From assembly GCF_036178845.1 (NCBI RefSeq), contig NZ_CP108070.1, positions 310,001 to 374,000 of the forward strand: a DNA stretch of 64,000 nt, in the 5' to 3' direction. A model generated the notes under the pieces. The model made no database searches, had not been told where the DNA came from, and saw only the letters and a program-made list of their open reading frames with translations. Shown here piece after piece: positions 7,813 through 16,298 of this stretch. The position numbers and the translations under genes are program-made. Every line of letters starts with the position of its first letter. Positions within the stretch are counted from its first letter, which is position 1. Origin of the DNA: Streptomyces sp. NBC_00271 (GTDB lineage: Bacteria; Actinomycetota; Actinomycetes; Streptomycetales; Streptomycetaceae).

Positions 7813-10048
7813 CGGGAACGGGTGCGGCCACCGGTGACACCGCGAGCGGACGCACGACGTACGCCCTGCGGGGGGGGGACCAGTTTCCGGCACGGGGGGC
7901 GGGTTCAGGGGGCGGGGTGAGGACGGAGCGCACCCCGCGGGCGAGGGCGGACGCGCTGGCGGCGGCGTCGCCGATGCCGGTCATGACCACGGCCGAAACC
8001 ATGCCGGGAGCATGCGGCGTGCGCTGGGCGAGTTCGTAGGCCGCCCTCCCCCCGGGCCCGCACCCGCACAGCACCAGGCGCCGGCCCGGCCCGGATGCCT
8101 GGTGCAGCACGCCCGGTGCGCCGTCACCGTGCACGGCCACGATTTCCTCCGGGCCGCGGTGGCCGCGGACGAACAGGTCGTAGCTGCCCGCCGGCACACC
8201 CGGGGCGGTGACCAGGCAGATCACGTCCGCGTGCGGATGCCCGGGCCGCAGCACGGTCAGGGCGGGGTGCGGCGCGGGCGGCACGGGCCGGGCCATGCGC
8301 GGTGCCGCGGCCCGGGCCAGCAGGTCCAGCAGCTGTCCGGCACTGGCCTGGGCCTGCCGGAACTCGGGCAGCGCGCGCAGCAGGCGTACGCACTGGGAGT
8401 GCAGGGCGGCGGCGTCCTCGTCCGCCAGCTGCGCCCGGTCGTAGAACAGGCCCAGGACCAGGCCGCCCGCGCTGTCGTGCCGGGCGGCGAGGGTCAGGGG
8501 CCCGCCGGCGGCGCCGGCCGCGTTGCGGGGGGTGTCCGCGTGGACGCCCTGGGCGGCGAGTTCGCCGCGCAGGACCTTCGGCAGCACGAGCGGGCCGTCG
8601 AAACGCACCAGAGTGCCGCCGGCACCGCAGAGCGGACCCACACCCGCAGCAGGACCCGCAACAGGACCGGCAACAGGACCGGGACCGGCAGCGGGGGCGG
8701 GGGCGGCGGGCGGGCGGGGGGCCCACGCACGGATCGTCTCGGTGCTGGCCCACGGGTAGGCGGCCAGGTCCAGCAGCGTGTCGCGGACCTGGTGCAGCAG
8801 GTCCGCCAGCGGGGCGGCCGGATCGACGGTCACGGTCATCGGCAGCGGGCTGTCCAGCAGGCCGGGAATGCCCGCCGCCCCCGGCAGGGCGATGTCCCGG
8901 CCCGACAGCTGCACCCCGAAACTCACCGGCAGCGGCCCGGCAACGCCCGCCGCCCGGTACAGCAGCAGCGCCCACACCAGGTGCAGCGCGCTGGACTCGG
9001 CGGCGCCGCGCAGCGCGGCCCAGGAACGCAGCCGGAGGGTCTCCGGCGCCCGCAGCCGGGTGTGCAGCACACCGGGCCCGCTCTGCCCGGTGGCGCCGCC
9101 CGGCCGCCCCGGGCGGGTGGCGGCCCGCGGCGGCGGCACCGCGCGGGCCCAGAACTGCCGCGCGGCCGTGGTGTCCTGGCCGGCCAGCCAGCGGGCATGG
9201 TCGCGCAGATCGGGACGGCGTTCCCCGCCCGGCAGGACGCCGCCGGCGGCGTAGGCGCGGTAGAACTCCCGCAGCAGCAGGTGCACACCCCGCTCGTCGA
9301 GGAGGGCCGGGTGATAGGTCAGCAGCACCCGCGGCGGCGCCGCGCCCGCACCCCCGCCGGGCTCCGCCGCCAGCAGCGTCAGGCGCAGCAGTCCCGGCCG
9401 GTGCAGCGCGAACCCCCGCGCCCGGTCCCGCCGCAGCAGCTGGGGCCAGGTGACGGCGGCCGGGGAACACACCGCGATGTCCGCCTCGGCCCGGGCGTGC
9501 AGCACCAGACGCGGCGCGGCGACCCAGTCGAAACAGGCCCGCAGCACACACTCCCGGTCGACGACGGACTGCCACGCCGCGGCGAACCGCGCCACATCGA
9601 AAGGCCCGGACCAGTCCCAGTACAACTGCTCGACCCCGCCCCCGTCACCGCCGTCACTGCTGCCGCCGGTGCCAGTGCTGGTGCTGGTGGCGGTGGCGGC
9701 GGGGGTGAGGGCGGCGCGCAGCAGGGTCTGCTGGTGTCCGGTGACCGGGAGGATCTCCCCGCCCGGCGGGGGCGGTGCCAGCAGGTCGGCCAGCAGGTCC
9801 GCGGGCAGCGCGGCAAGCCCGCCCGCGGCGGGCGGGGTCAGGCGCAGCGTGTGGTGACCGGGCCGGTGACTGTCCAGCGCGACACCGAAGGCACGGTGGC
9901 GCTGCGCGAGCCGGGCGGCGACCGTCTCGGCGTCCGCCGGACCCAGCGGGCCGCGCAGTTCCAGGACCAGCGGACCGCCCGGCGACAGCGCCACCGGCTC
10001 ATGGACCACGGCAAGAACAGCGCCCCGCGGCACACCCTGGCTGCTCAT
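7622..10048 (-). CDS. NRPS-condensation-like protein with degenerate thioesterase-like tail
   Basis: An 808-residue protein. Residues about 95-560 resemble an NRPS condensation domain: GVEQLYWDWSGPFDVARFAAAW, an HxxxDG-region reading YHPALLDERG, SFGVQLSGRDIALPG and a VRFDGPLVLPK-like stretch. The usual HHxxxDG is HPxxxDE here, so the second, catalytic His is Pro. Residues about 610-740 resemble an alpha/beta-hydrolase thioesterase, but the nucleophile elbow reads GCGPGGRAAYELA with Gly for Ser. ATG at 10048 follows GGGGAGG. Low-complexity inserts occur at about 135 and 470. The last ~60 residues read into the IS-end-like repeat, so the true C-terminus may be lost. It ends a leftward block behind the PPTase; the role is unknown. 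Confidence 0.6.
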   Translation of the reverse strand: MSSQGVPRGAVLAVVHEPVALSPGGPLVLELRGPLGPADAETVAARLAQRHRAFGVALDSHRPGHHTLRLTPPAAGGLAALPADLLADLLAPPPPGGEILPVTGHQQTLLRAALTPAATATSTSTGTGGSSDGGDGGGVEQLYWDWSGPFDVARFAAAWQSVVDRECVLRACFDWVAAPRLVLHARAEADIAVCSPAAVTWPQLLRRDRARGFALHRPGLLRLTLLAAEPGGGAGAAPPRVLLTYHPALLDERGVHLLLREFYRAYAAGGVLPGGERRPDLRDHARWLAGQDTTAARQFWARAVPPPRAATRPGRPGGATGQSGPGVLHTRLRAPETLRLRSWAALRGAAESSALHLVWALLLYRAAGVAGPLPVSFGVQLSGRDIALPGAAGIPGLLDSPLPMTVTVDPAAPLADLLHQVRDTLLDLAAYPWASTETIRAWAPRPPAAPAPAAGPGPVAGPVAGPAAGVGPLCGAGGTLVRFDGPLVLPKVLRGELAAQGVHADTPRNAAGAAGGPLTLAARHDSAGGLVLGLFYDRAQLADEDAAALHSQCVRLLRALPEFRQAQASAGQLLDLLARAAAPRMARPVPPAPHPALTVLRPGHPHADVICLVTAPGVPAGSYDLFVRGHRGPEEIVAVHGDGAPGVLHQASGPGRRLVLCGCGPGGRAAYELAQRTPHAPGMVSAVVMTGIGDAAASASALARGVRSVLTPPPEPAPRAGNWSPPRRAYVVRPLAVSPVAAPVPGPAPTTKIRDLGPSTNSGVESADGHVLPRDPHAPQRGRLSTAGPERVRRFPRPTWIAPGIRNR

Positions 10049-10145
10049 CCGGCCTCCCCGACCCCAGAACCCGCCCCCGCGGCACGGCGGACCGGCCCCC
10101 CGCACCCCTTACCCGGCCGGCAGGACCAGCACGGCCGGCAAAACC

Positions 10146-10200
10146 GGCAGGGGTGGCAGGGGTGGCAGGGGTGGCAGGACCGGCAGGGGTGGCAGGGGTG
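10146..10200. repeat. 9-bp tandem repeat (GGCAGGGGT type)
   Basis: Six or so imperfect copies of a GGCAGGGGT unit lie in the 471-base spacer between the condensation-like gene and the PPTase gene. The rest of that spacer is GC-rich low-complexity DNA with further short repeats (for example GGCAGGCCGGGCAGA near 10400) and no recognisable gene. Confidence 0.7.
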
Positions 10201-10519
10201 TGGGGAGGGCAGGCACGGCGGGCACGGCCGCTGCGGGTGCGGGTGCGGGTGCGGCAGCCCCGGGCGGGGTGACGGCGGACGGGCCGCCCGGGCGGTGAGC
10301 GCGGGCCGCGGCGCCCGGCCCGCGACGGGCCGGGCGGCGGCGAAAGCTGCCGCCGGGACGTCCCGCGGCGGCGCCCCGCGCGAAGACAGGCCGCGCAGAG
10401 GCAGGCCGGGCAGAGGCAGGCCGGGCAGGGACAGGCCGCACGGAGACGGACCGGGCGGGGGCGGGCCGGGCCGGGTGCGGTGGGATGGCTGCACGGTGGT
10501 TCACGACGCCCGCCTCTCG

Positions 10520-11806
10520 TCATGTCGGCTGTGCGCCGGAGCTGCCCGGCAGCTGCCAGCCTAACGTCGCCGCAGGTGGGAGGCCTGTTTCCTCGAGCGG
10601 GTATGGAGCGGGCCGCGAAGCGGTCTCGATTTCCCGGGGCGGACGGCGGGCGCTGCTGACCAGATACCGGCCGTGGACGAGATGGGTGGCCAGAACCCAC
10701 CGCGCCGCGCTGTCCGGCTCGCCGGCCAGGACCGTACGGCCCTGTTCGTCGCGGCGGAACCCGACCGCCGAGAAACGGCGCCGCATGCCGTGCCCGAGCG
10801 CCTTGGTGTAGGCCTCCTTGAGGGTCCACAGGTGCAGCAGCCGCAGCGCCCGCTCGTCCTCGCCCAGCACGGCGAGCTCCGCGGCCTCGTCCGGGGTGCA
10901 CACGTAAGGGTGCAGCAGCTCGAAAGAAGGCCGGCGGGCGACGGGCTCGGCGTCCACCCCGATCGGCCCGCTGCGGCTGATGCCGACCACGATCAGCTCG
11001 TCGGTGTGGGCCAGGCTCACCTCGGCCTCGGCCAGGCCGCGCAGATGCGGGCGGCCGCCCGGCCGGTAGGCGAGGTCGAGGGCATCCGCGGGGACCTGGA
11101 GCGCGGCGGCCGCGGTGTACTTGAGGACCATCCGGGAAACGGCGAACCGCAGCCGGCCCGCCGGAGCGGCCGTCTGCCGGTAACGCGGCCAGTCACGGCC
11201 GAGCAGAGACCGCAGCCCGGGATCCAGCAGCGCCGCCGTCAGCCACTGCCCCCAGGTGGTGTGCACCAGGGCATGGCCCTGCCCGGCAAGCTGGTCGTGC
11301 ACCTGCTCCCACGGCCCGTCCGGCCCCGCCACGTGCAACAACGGCCCCGGCGACAGCCCGGACAGCCCCCCGGCCCCCCACCCGGACGGCAGACCGGCCG
11401 ACAGACCGGACGGCGGACCGGGCAGCGGAACAGGCGAGGTCCCTGGCGGCAGACCGGCCGACAGGCCCGGCGGCACACCGGCCGTCAGCCCGGACGGCAG
11501 ACCGCGTGGCGGACCGGCCGTCAGCCCGGGCAGCGGAACAGGCGAGGTCCCTGGCGGCGGGCCGGACGGCAGTGCGGGCAGCAGCGGGCCGGGCACCCGC
11601 TCTCCCCCGCCCTCCCCCGGCCCGTTCCGCCCCGGCCCGCCAAAACCCCGGCCCCCGGAACCCGCCCCGGCGGACCCAGTCCCGGAAGGAGCGGCCCCAG
11701 GAGATGTGGTCCCCGGGGGTGTGGTCCCGGGGGGTGTGGTCCCGGGGGGTGTGGTCCCGGGGGGTGTGGTGCTGCCCGGGCCGTCGGCCGGGCTGTGCCC
11801 GCTCAC
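10520..11806 (-). CDS. Sfp-type 4'-phosphopantetheinyl transferase with long repetitive N-terminus
   Basis: This enzyme transfers phosphopantetheine from CoA to acyl- or peptidyl-carrier proteins, here presumably the cluster's ACP. The catalytic domain is residues about 165-400: RPHLRGLAEAEVSLAHTDE, GPIGVDAEPVARR (Mg-binding Asp) and LWTLKEAYTKALGHG (the WxxKEAxxKA motif). The first ~150 residues are Gly/Pro/Thr/Ser repeats (TTPPG units and PxGLxAGLPxG units) and have no counterpart in usual 220-260 residue PPTases. The start is a GTG overlapping the upstream stop (GTGA), so it is translationally coupled to the acyl-CoA-dehydrogenase-like gene. An internal start near residue 150 cannot be excluded. 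Confidence 0.85.
   Translation of the reverse strand: MSGHSPADGPGSTTPPGTTPPGTTPPGTTPPGTTSPGAAPSGTGSAGAGSGGRGFGGPGRNGPGEGGGERVPGPLLPALPSGPPPGTSPVPLPGLTAGPPRGLPSGLTAGVPPGLSAGLPPGTSPVPLPGPPSGLSAGLPSGWGAGGLSGLSPGPLLHVAGPDGPWEQVHDQLAGQGHALVHTTWGQWLTAALLDPGLRSLLGRDWPRYRQTAAPAGRLRFAVSRMVLKYTAAAALQVPADALDLAYRPGGRPHLRGLAEAEVSLAHTDELIVVGISRSGPIGVDAEPVARRPSFELLHPYVCTPDEAAELAVLGEDERALRLLHLWTLKEAYTKALGHGMRRRFSAVGFRRDEQGRTVLAGEPDSAARWVLATHLVHGRYLVSSARRPPREIETASRPAPYPLEETGLPPAATLGWQLPGSSGAQPT
11695..11775. repeat. 15-bp tandem repeat inside the PPTase N-terminus
   Basis: Four to five nearly identical CCGGGGGGTGTGGTC units encode the TTPPG repeats of the PPTase leader. A looser repeat family (CGGCAGACCGGCCGACAG-like, about 11380-11570) encodes the following Pro/Gly/Leu repeats. 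Copies are close enough for slippage, so length probably varies between strains. There are no spacers of unique sequence, so this is not CRISPR. Confidence 0.75.
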
Positions 11807-13530
11807 CACAGCAGCCGGGTGGCGTACACGTCGCAGTCCACGCCGCGGCGGACGCGGTCGGCCAGTTCCGCCCAGACGGGTACGCGCGGGTCGGGGGCCG
11901 GTCCGGGCAGCGGCACGCCCAGCCGTCCCGCGATGCCCGACAGCGCGAGCAGCGCCCAGTGCGTACCGCCCAGAAACAGGCCGCGGCCGTCGTCGGCGGC
12001 CTCCCTGACACCGAGCACGGCGGCGGCCAGCCACAGCAGGGCCTGCCGGTCCGCCAGCGCCCGCGCCGCCACAGCGCCGGGGTCCGCGCCGGCCGTGCGG
12101 CACGGCCGGCGCAGCGCGCGCTGCTCGGTCAGCAGCCGCCGGGCCAGCGCCCCCAGCGCGGCACGGCCCGTATCCGCACCGTCCGCACCGTCCGCACGGG
12201 CGGCACCGGCGCGCAGCAGACCGGACAGCACCACACTGTCCCCGCCCACGCCGTACCCGCCCGGCTCGAGCCCGCCCGGGGTGTGCCCGTCCGGGGCAAG
12301 GCGGCCGGACTCGTGCCCGTCCGGGGTGTGCCCGCCCTCCTGCCCCCCGGCAGCGGCGACGCCGCCGGCGGGGGCGGGGGCGGGCGGGTCGGCGAGCCGG
12401 AAGAAAGCGGGGAGCGGGCCGCGGTGCGCGGTGCGGGGCTCTTCGGCCGCCAGGGCCGGCAGGGCCCTGGCCAGGCGGGCCTGCCAGTGCGCGGCGCCCG
12501 CCGCGTCCACCCCGGCCAGGGGAAGGTCACCGGTCAGTTTCGCGAGCATCCCGCCCCCGGCCCTGGCGGGCCCGTGGCCGCATTCGGCAAGGACCAGTCC
12601 CAGCTGCGCCAGTACGTCGGCCAGCACGGTCGGCACCACGTAGCCGGCCACCGCGCCCAGCAGCCCCGCCCCCGGCCCTGGCCCCGCCCCGGGACCGGGG
12701 GCGGGGGCGGCCGGGCGGCGCAGCGCCACACAGGTCAGGCTCTCGCAGGCCAGCAGGTCGGCGAAGGCGGCGGCGAGCACGGGCTGCCACTGCCGCAGGG
12801 CCGGCTCACCACTGCCGCGGCCGGCCACGGTGAGCGCGGCCTGGCGCAGCACGCTGCCGGCGGCGGCCACCAGGGCCGCCGGGCCGAGCAGCGCGGCGGG
12901 CACCGGAGAGGACACCGGGCAGGACTCCCCGTCCTGCCCCCGGACACGCCGGGCAGGCGGCATACCCGGCCCGCCCCACCGGCCCGCGGCATGTCCCAGG
13001 GCCAAATCCCGGCGCAGGAGCGGGCGCAGGGCACGCACCCGCTGGTCAGCGGCACATACCTGGCCCAGACCGGCCGCCGTAAGGAGCACACCCGCCCGCC
13101 CGTCCCACCCCTCCCCCGCCCCGGCAGAGGCGGCAGACCCGGCACAGGCGGCGGACCCTGCGGCGGCGGGGGAGGCGGCGGGGGCGGAGGCGAGGGCGGG
13201 CAGGCTGTAGGGGTTGGCCGCGTCGCGGGGATCGCCCAGCAGCACCTCCAGCCGCAGCGCGGCGAGCGCCACCCGCAGCGGCGGCGGCAGCGCGGCATAC
13301 CGGTGCGCCAGCGCTCCCGGGACCGGCCCGGCCACACGGACGACGCCCCCGCCCCTGTCCCCGCTCCCCGCCGGCGACACCACCGGCCCGGACACCGCGG
13401 CGGGCGGCCGCGCGGTGAAAGCAGCCGCAGGCGGCGGGGCCGGGGCCGCCGCCCGGACCGCCCCCCGGGCCGGCGAGGCAGCAAGGGCAGGGGCGGGTGC
13501 GCTGGGCGCGGCAGGCGGGGTGACGGCCAT
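11803..13530 (-). CDS. acyl-CoA-dehydrogenase-like protein
   Basis: A 575-residue protein. The central part (PAALLGPAALVAAAGSVLRQAALTVAGR ... LRQWQPVLAAAFADLLACESLTCVALR, about 230-300) resembles the helical C-terminal domain of the large acyl-CoA dehydrogenase-like proteins found in actinobacterial biosynthetic clusters. The following GYVVPTVLADVLAQLGLVLAECG and GGGMLAKLTGDLPL continue that fold. Ala/Pro/Gly-rich inserts break it up (for example about 128-145, 400-430). ATG at 13530 has AGGAGG 6 bases upstream. It overlaps the PPTase gene by 4 bases. A flavin-binding N-terminal domain is not obvious, so enzymatic activity is uncertain. Confidence 0.5.
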   Translation of the reverse strand: MAVTPPAAPSAPAPALAASPARGAVRAAAPAPPPAAAFTARPPAAVSGPVVSPAGSGDRGGGVVRVAGPVPGALAHRYAALPPPLRVALAALRLEVLLGDPRDAANPYSLPALASAPAASPAAAGSAACAGSAASAGAGEGWDGRAGVLLTAAGLGQVCAADQRVRALRPLLRRDLALGHAAGRWGGPGMPPARRVRGQDGESCPVSSPVPAALLGPAALVAAAGSVLRQAALTVAGRGSGEPALRQWQPVLAAAFADLLACESLTCVALRRPAAPAPGPGAGPGPGAGLLGAVAGYVVPTVLADVLAQLGLVLAECGHGPARAGGGMLAKLTGDLPLAGVDAAGAAHWQARLARALPALAAEEPRTAHRGPLPAFFRLADPPAPAPAGGVAAAGGQEGGHTPDGHESGRLAPDGHTPGGLEPGGYGVGGDSVVLSGLLRAGAARADGADGADTGRAALGALARRLLTEQRALRRPCRTAGADPGAVAARALADRQALLWLAAAVLGVREAADDGRGLFLGGTHWALLALSGIAGRLGVPLPGPAPDPRVPVWAELADRVRRGVDCDVYATRLLW

Positions 13531-13610
13531 GACCGGCCTCCTGTTCATCTGGTCATCCGCTCGGCTGGCCGGCTGGCCGACCAGCCGGCTGTTCATCGCA
13601 GGCCATCTGT

Positions 13611-14669
13611 TCACCGCAGACGGCGCACGGTGCTCTCGGCATGCCACTTGGCCAGGCCCAGCGTTTCGGTACTGGCACGCGACAGCCAGGCACGGACATG
13701 GTCACGGGCCTCCAGCAGGCCGGTGCCCGCACCGAGCACCCGGCCGACGGCCTCCTGCCGGAGCATCACCTGGTGGGCCGCGACGACCGTGACCCCGGAC
13801 GCGTCCGGCAGCAGCGACCACTCACCGCTGTGGGCGGCGACCAGCCCGGACGTGAGCGTCTCCTTGTAGACGATCCGCCCGGCGTGCGGGAAACACAGCC
13901 GCACAACCCGCGTGCTCACCGTCCGCCCGCCCGGCGCGGCGCAGCTGTCCAAAGACACCACCTGGATCCCCGGCACGTCCTCACGCACACCGGCCCGCTC
14001 CACGTGCGGGACCCGCCCGGGCCACTCCCCGATCCGGTAGAGAAAGTCATAGACCAGCTCCGCGGGGCCCTCGATCCGCACCCGGTCCTCGAACGACAGC
14101 AGCAGCTCGTCCAGCCGCTCCCACCACCCGGCCGCCCGCCGTACCTGGGCGAGCCGGCGATGCACATCCGCCTCCGCCTCCCGGCGGGCGCCGTCCGCAG
14201 CCGCCACCGGCAGCCCGCACTCCTGACGCAGGCCCAGCACACACTCCGCCTCACCCGCCGGCCGCACACTCCACACACCCGAAGTCACACTGCCGGGCCA
14301 GACAGCATCCTCCTGCTCGAACACGACCGCCCGGACATCAGGATGCAGCACCCGCCGGGCATACCAGGAACCAACCCGGCCCCCCAGCACACCACCCACA
14401 CCACCGGCACCGGCACCGGCACCGGCACCGGCGGCAGCGGGGGCGGGGGCGTCGGCGTCATCGGCAGCGTCGGCGTCGGCGTCGGCGTCATCGGCCAGCT
14501 CCCACATCCGCAGCCGCTCCTGGACCCCGTCGAAGTCGAGACGCTCGACATGCACGACCGAGGGCAAGAACACCGGCCAGCGCACGGCATCAGCCAGCAT
14601 CCCGTACACGACACCGGCCGGAGCGGCCACCCCCACCGTGTGCTCACAGGCGTGCACGCGCGACGACAT
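13611..14669 (-). CDS. type II polyketide aromatase/cyclase (two SRPBCC domains)
   Basis: A 352-residue START/SRPBCC-fold didomain aromatase/cyclase, which would fold and dehydrate the first ring of a poly-beta-ketone bound to ACP. Domain 1 (about 1-185) starts EHTVGVAAPAGVVYGMLADAVRWPVFLPSVVHVERL; domain 2 (about 195-345) starts EDRVRIEGPAELVYDFLYRIGEWPGRVPHVERA and ends WHAESTVRRLR. Both show the W-P...P-V-H/E-R pattern of the family. ATG at 14669 follows GGAGGAGGAGG. A DADADAADDADAPAPAAAGAGAGAG insert (about 72-100) interrupts domain 1. This is the clearest evidence that the block makes an aromatic polyketide. Confidence 0.88.
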   Translation of the reverse strand: MSSRVHACEHTVGVAAPAGVVYGMLADAVRWPVFLPSVVHVERLDFDGVQERLRMWELADDADADADAADDADAPAPAAAGAGAGAGAGGVGGVLGGRVGSWYARRVLHPDVRAVVFEQEDAVWPGSVTSGVWSVRPAGEAECVLGLRQECGLPVAAADGARREAEADVHRRLAQVRRAAGWWERLDELLLSFEDRVRIEGPAELVYDFLYRIGEWPGRVPHVERAGVREDVPGIQVVSLDSCAAPGGRTVSTRVVRLCFPHAGRIVYKETLTSGLVAAHSGEWSLLPDASGVTVVAAHQVMLRQEAVGRVLGAGTGLLEARDHVRAWLSRASTETLGLAKWHAESTVRRLR

Positions 14670-15401
14670 GCCGGCCCCTCCTCCTCCAGGCGCACCCCCA
14701 CCCTGCCCCCCACCACTCGAGCCCGCCTCGCACCCGCCCGGACCCCCACCCCGCCCCCGCCCCCGCCACCCGGCCCGGCACCCCGCCGACCGGCCGGCAC
14801 CCCCGCGGCGCCGACCGGGCGACAGCCCGCACACCGCCGAACGCCACCCACCACAGCCGCCACAGCCCACACAGCCGGCCCCAGCAGCATGCACAACACA
14901 CACCGCCCGGGCCCGGGCGGCACGGACAGGACACACAGCCCGGACGGCACGGGCGGGAAGAGCAGCCCGGGCAAGACAGGCGAGACGAGCAGCACCAGCA
15001 GCCCGTACAACCCGGGTGACACAGGCCGGACGAGGCGGGGCGGGGCGGGGCGGGGCGGGGCGGGGCGGGGCGGGGCGGGGTGGGGTGGGGTGGGGTGGGG
15101 TGGGGTGGGGTGGGGGTGAGGGCCGGACGGCGGGCCGCACAGCCGCCAACCCGGGCGTACCCGGAGGCCTGCGGGGGGGCCGGGAGGCGGACCGGGACCG
15201 GGGCATGCGCCAGGTCCCGGCGGAAGAGACCGGGACCTGGGAGGAAGCCGGGCGAGAAGGCCGGCCGCCCGAGGCAAGGGGGGCAGCCGACCGGGGCGAG
15301 AAGGCCAAGGGGGCAGCCGACCGAGGCGAGAAGGCCAGCCGACCAAGGCAAGGGGGCAGCCGGCCGGGGCGAGGGAGTCAGCCGGCTGGGGCAAAGGGGG
15401 G
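14670..15401. other. low-complexity intergenic region
   Basis: There is no convincing gene in 732 bases between the aromatase/cyclase and the SARP. The left part is C/A-rich with CCCGGCAC/CACCC repeats, the middle is the G4 tract at 15036-15116, and the right part is a GGCAGCCGACCGGGGCGAGAAGG-like imperfect repeat (about 15270-15420). Long open frames exist on both strands, but their amino-acid composition is Pro/Arg/Gly repeats typical of non-coding high-GC DNA. Confidence 0.6.
15036..15116 (+). repeat. (CGGGG)9-(TGGGG)7 G-quadruplex-prone tract
   Basis: Nine CGGGG units (15036-15080) are followed directly by seven TGGGG units, the last with an extra G, giving sixteen G4 runs separated by single bases. 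Such spacing is ideal for stacked G-quadruplexes. It lies in the non-coding spacer between the aromatase/cyclase and the second SARP, both transcribed leftward, so the C-rich strand is the coding sense. Confidence 0.97.
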
Positions 15402-16298
15402 TCAGCCGACCGGGGCGAGGCGTCCGGTCCCGGCGGGGCCACTGCCCGTGGAGCCCGGCCCGGCGGAACCGGGAGCGGTCGCAGTCGCGGTCACAGTGGC
15501 GGTCGCGGTGGCGGTGGCGGGTGAGCCGTCCGGCCGGGCCATCAGGATGGAACGCTGCAGCTTGCTCAGCGCCGCCGACGGTTCCAGGCCCAGACTGCGC
15601 ACCAGGGTGGCACGCAGCCGCTGGTAGGCGTCCAGGGCCTCGCCCCGGCGCCCGGAACGGTACAGGGCCAGCATGTACTGCCCGCACAGGCTTTCATGAG
15701 TGGGATAGCGGCTGACCAGCACGGTCAGCTCGGCCAGCAGCTCACGGTGGCGGCCCAGCCGCAGATCGGCCTCGATGCGCTGGTCCAGCGCGCACAGCCG
15801 GCTCTCCTCCAGCCGCTTGACCTGAGTGGCCAGGTGCACCCCGGCATGCACATCGGCCAGCGGCGGCCCGGACCACAGCGCGAGCGCGGCCCGCAGCTGC
15901 CGGGCAGCCTCCGGGAAGTCCGCCGCGTCCATCGCCCGGTAGCCCAGCCCGGCCAGCCGCTCGAACTCCCGCACGTCACTGCCGCCCCCGCCGCTCTTGA
16001 GGAGATAACCGCCCGGCACGGTCAGCAGCACGTCCTTGGCCGTACGGGCATCGGCCGCATCCAGCTCAAGCGCCGCGGTGATCAGCTCCCGCAACTGCAG
16101 AATGTACGTCTGCAGCGTGGGCCGCGCACTGCGGGGCGGCCTGCCGCCCCACAACTCCTCACTCAGCATGCCCACCGGCACCATCTGGTCGGCCTGCACC
16201 ACCAGCAGGGCCAGCACCTGCCGCGGCTTGGGAGCCGTCGGAGTAATCGAAAGACCCTTCTCCCGCACAGCAAGAGTGCCGAGTATGTCGGTGTCCAC
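15402..16298 (-). CDS. SARP-family transcriptional activator (second copy)
   Basis: A 298-residue SARP. The winged helix (about 1-95) includes PKPRQVLALLVVQADQMVPVGMLSEELWG and RPTLQTYILQLREL; the activation domain (about 100-260) includes VKRLEESRLCALDQRIEADLRLGRH and LALYRSGRRGEALDAYQRLRATL. A C-terminal TATATATVTATATA-like low-complexity tail follows. GTG at 16298 has GGGGAG 5 bases upstream. Upstream DNA contains a heptamer pair of SARP-box type at 16857-16874. It is flanked by butyrolactone-receptor-like repressor genes, a common arrangement for signal control of a pathway activator. Confidence 0.9.
   Translation of the reverse strand: MDTDILGTLAVREKGLSITPTAPKPRQVLALLVVQADQMVPVGMLSEELWGGRPPRSARPTLQTYILQLRELITAALELDAADARTAKDVLLTVPGGYLLKSGGGGSDVREFERLAGLGYRAMDAADFPEAARQLRAALALWSGPPLADVHAGVHLATQVKRLEESRLCALDQRIEADLRLGRHRELLAELTVLVSRYPTHESLCGQYMLALYRSGRRGEALDAYQRLRATLVRSLGLEPSAALSKLQRSILMARPDGSPATATATATVTATATAPGSAGPGSTGSGPAGTGRLAPVG

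Noticed and set aside
11695..11775. Regular repeats resembling a CRISPR array
   Set aside because: The units are contiguous 15-mers with no unique spacers and encode TTPPG repeats; no cas genes are nearby.
7767..15119. Very long open frames on the plus strand opposite the polyketide genes (for example 8012-10564, 10673-12643, 11506-13869, 13641-15119)
   Set aside because: They are antisense to genes with clear family motifs and ribosome sites; their composition is Arg/Pro/Gly/Ala repeats, expected from high third-position GC on the other strand.
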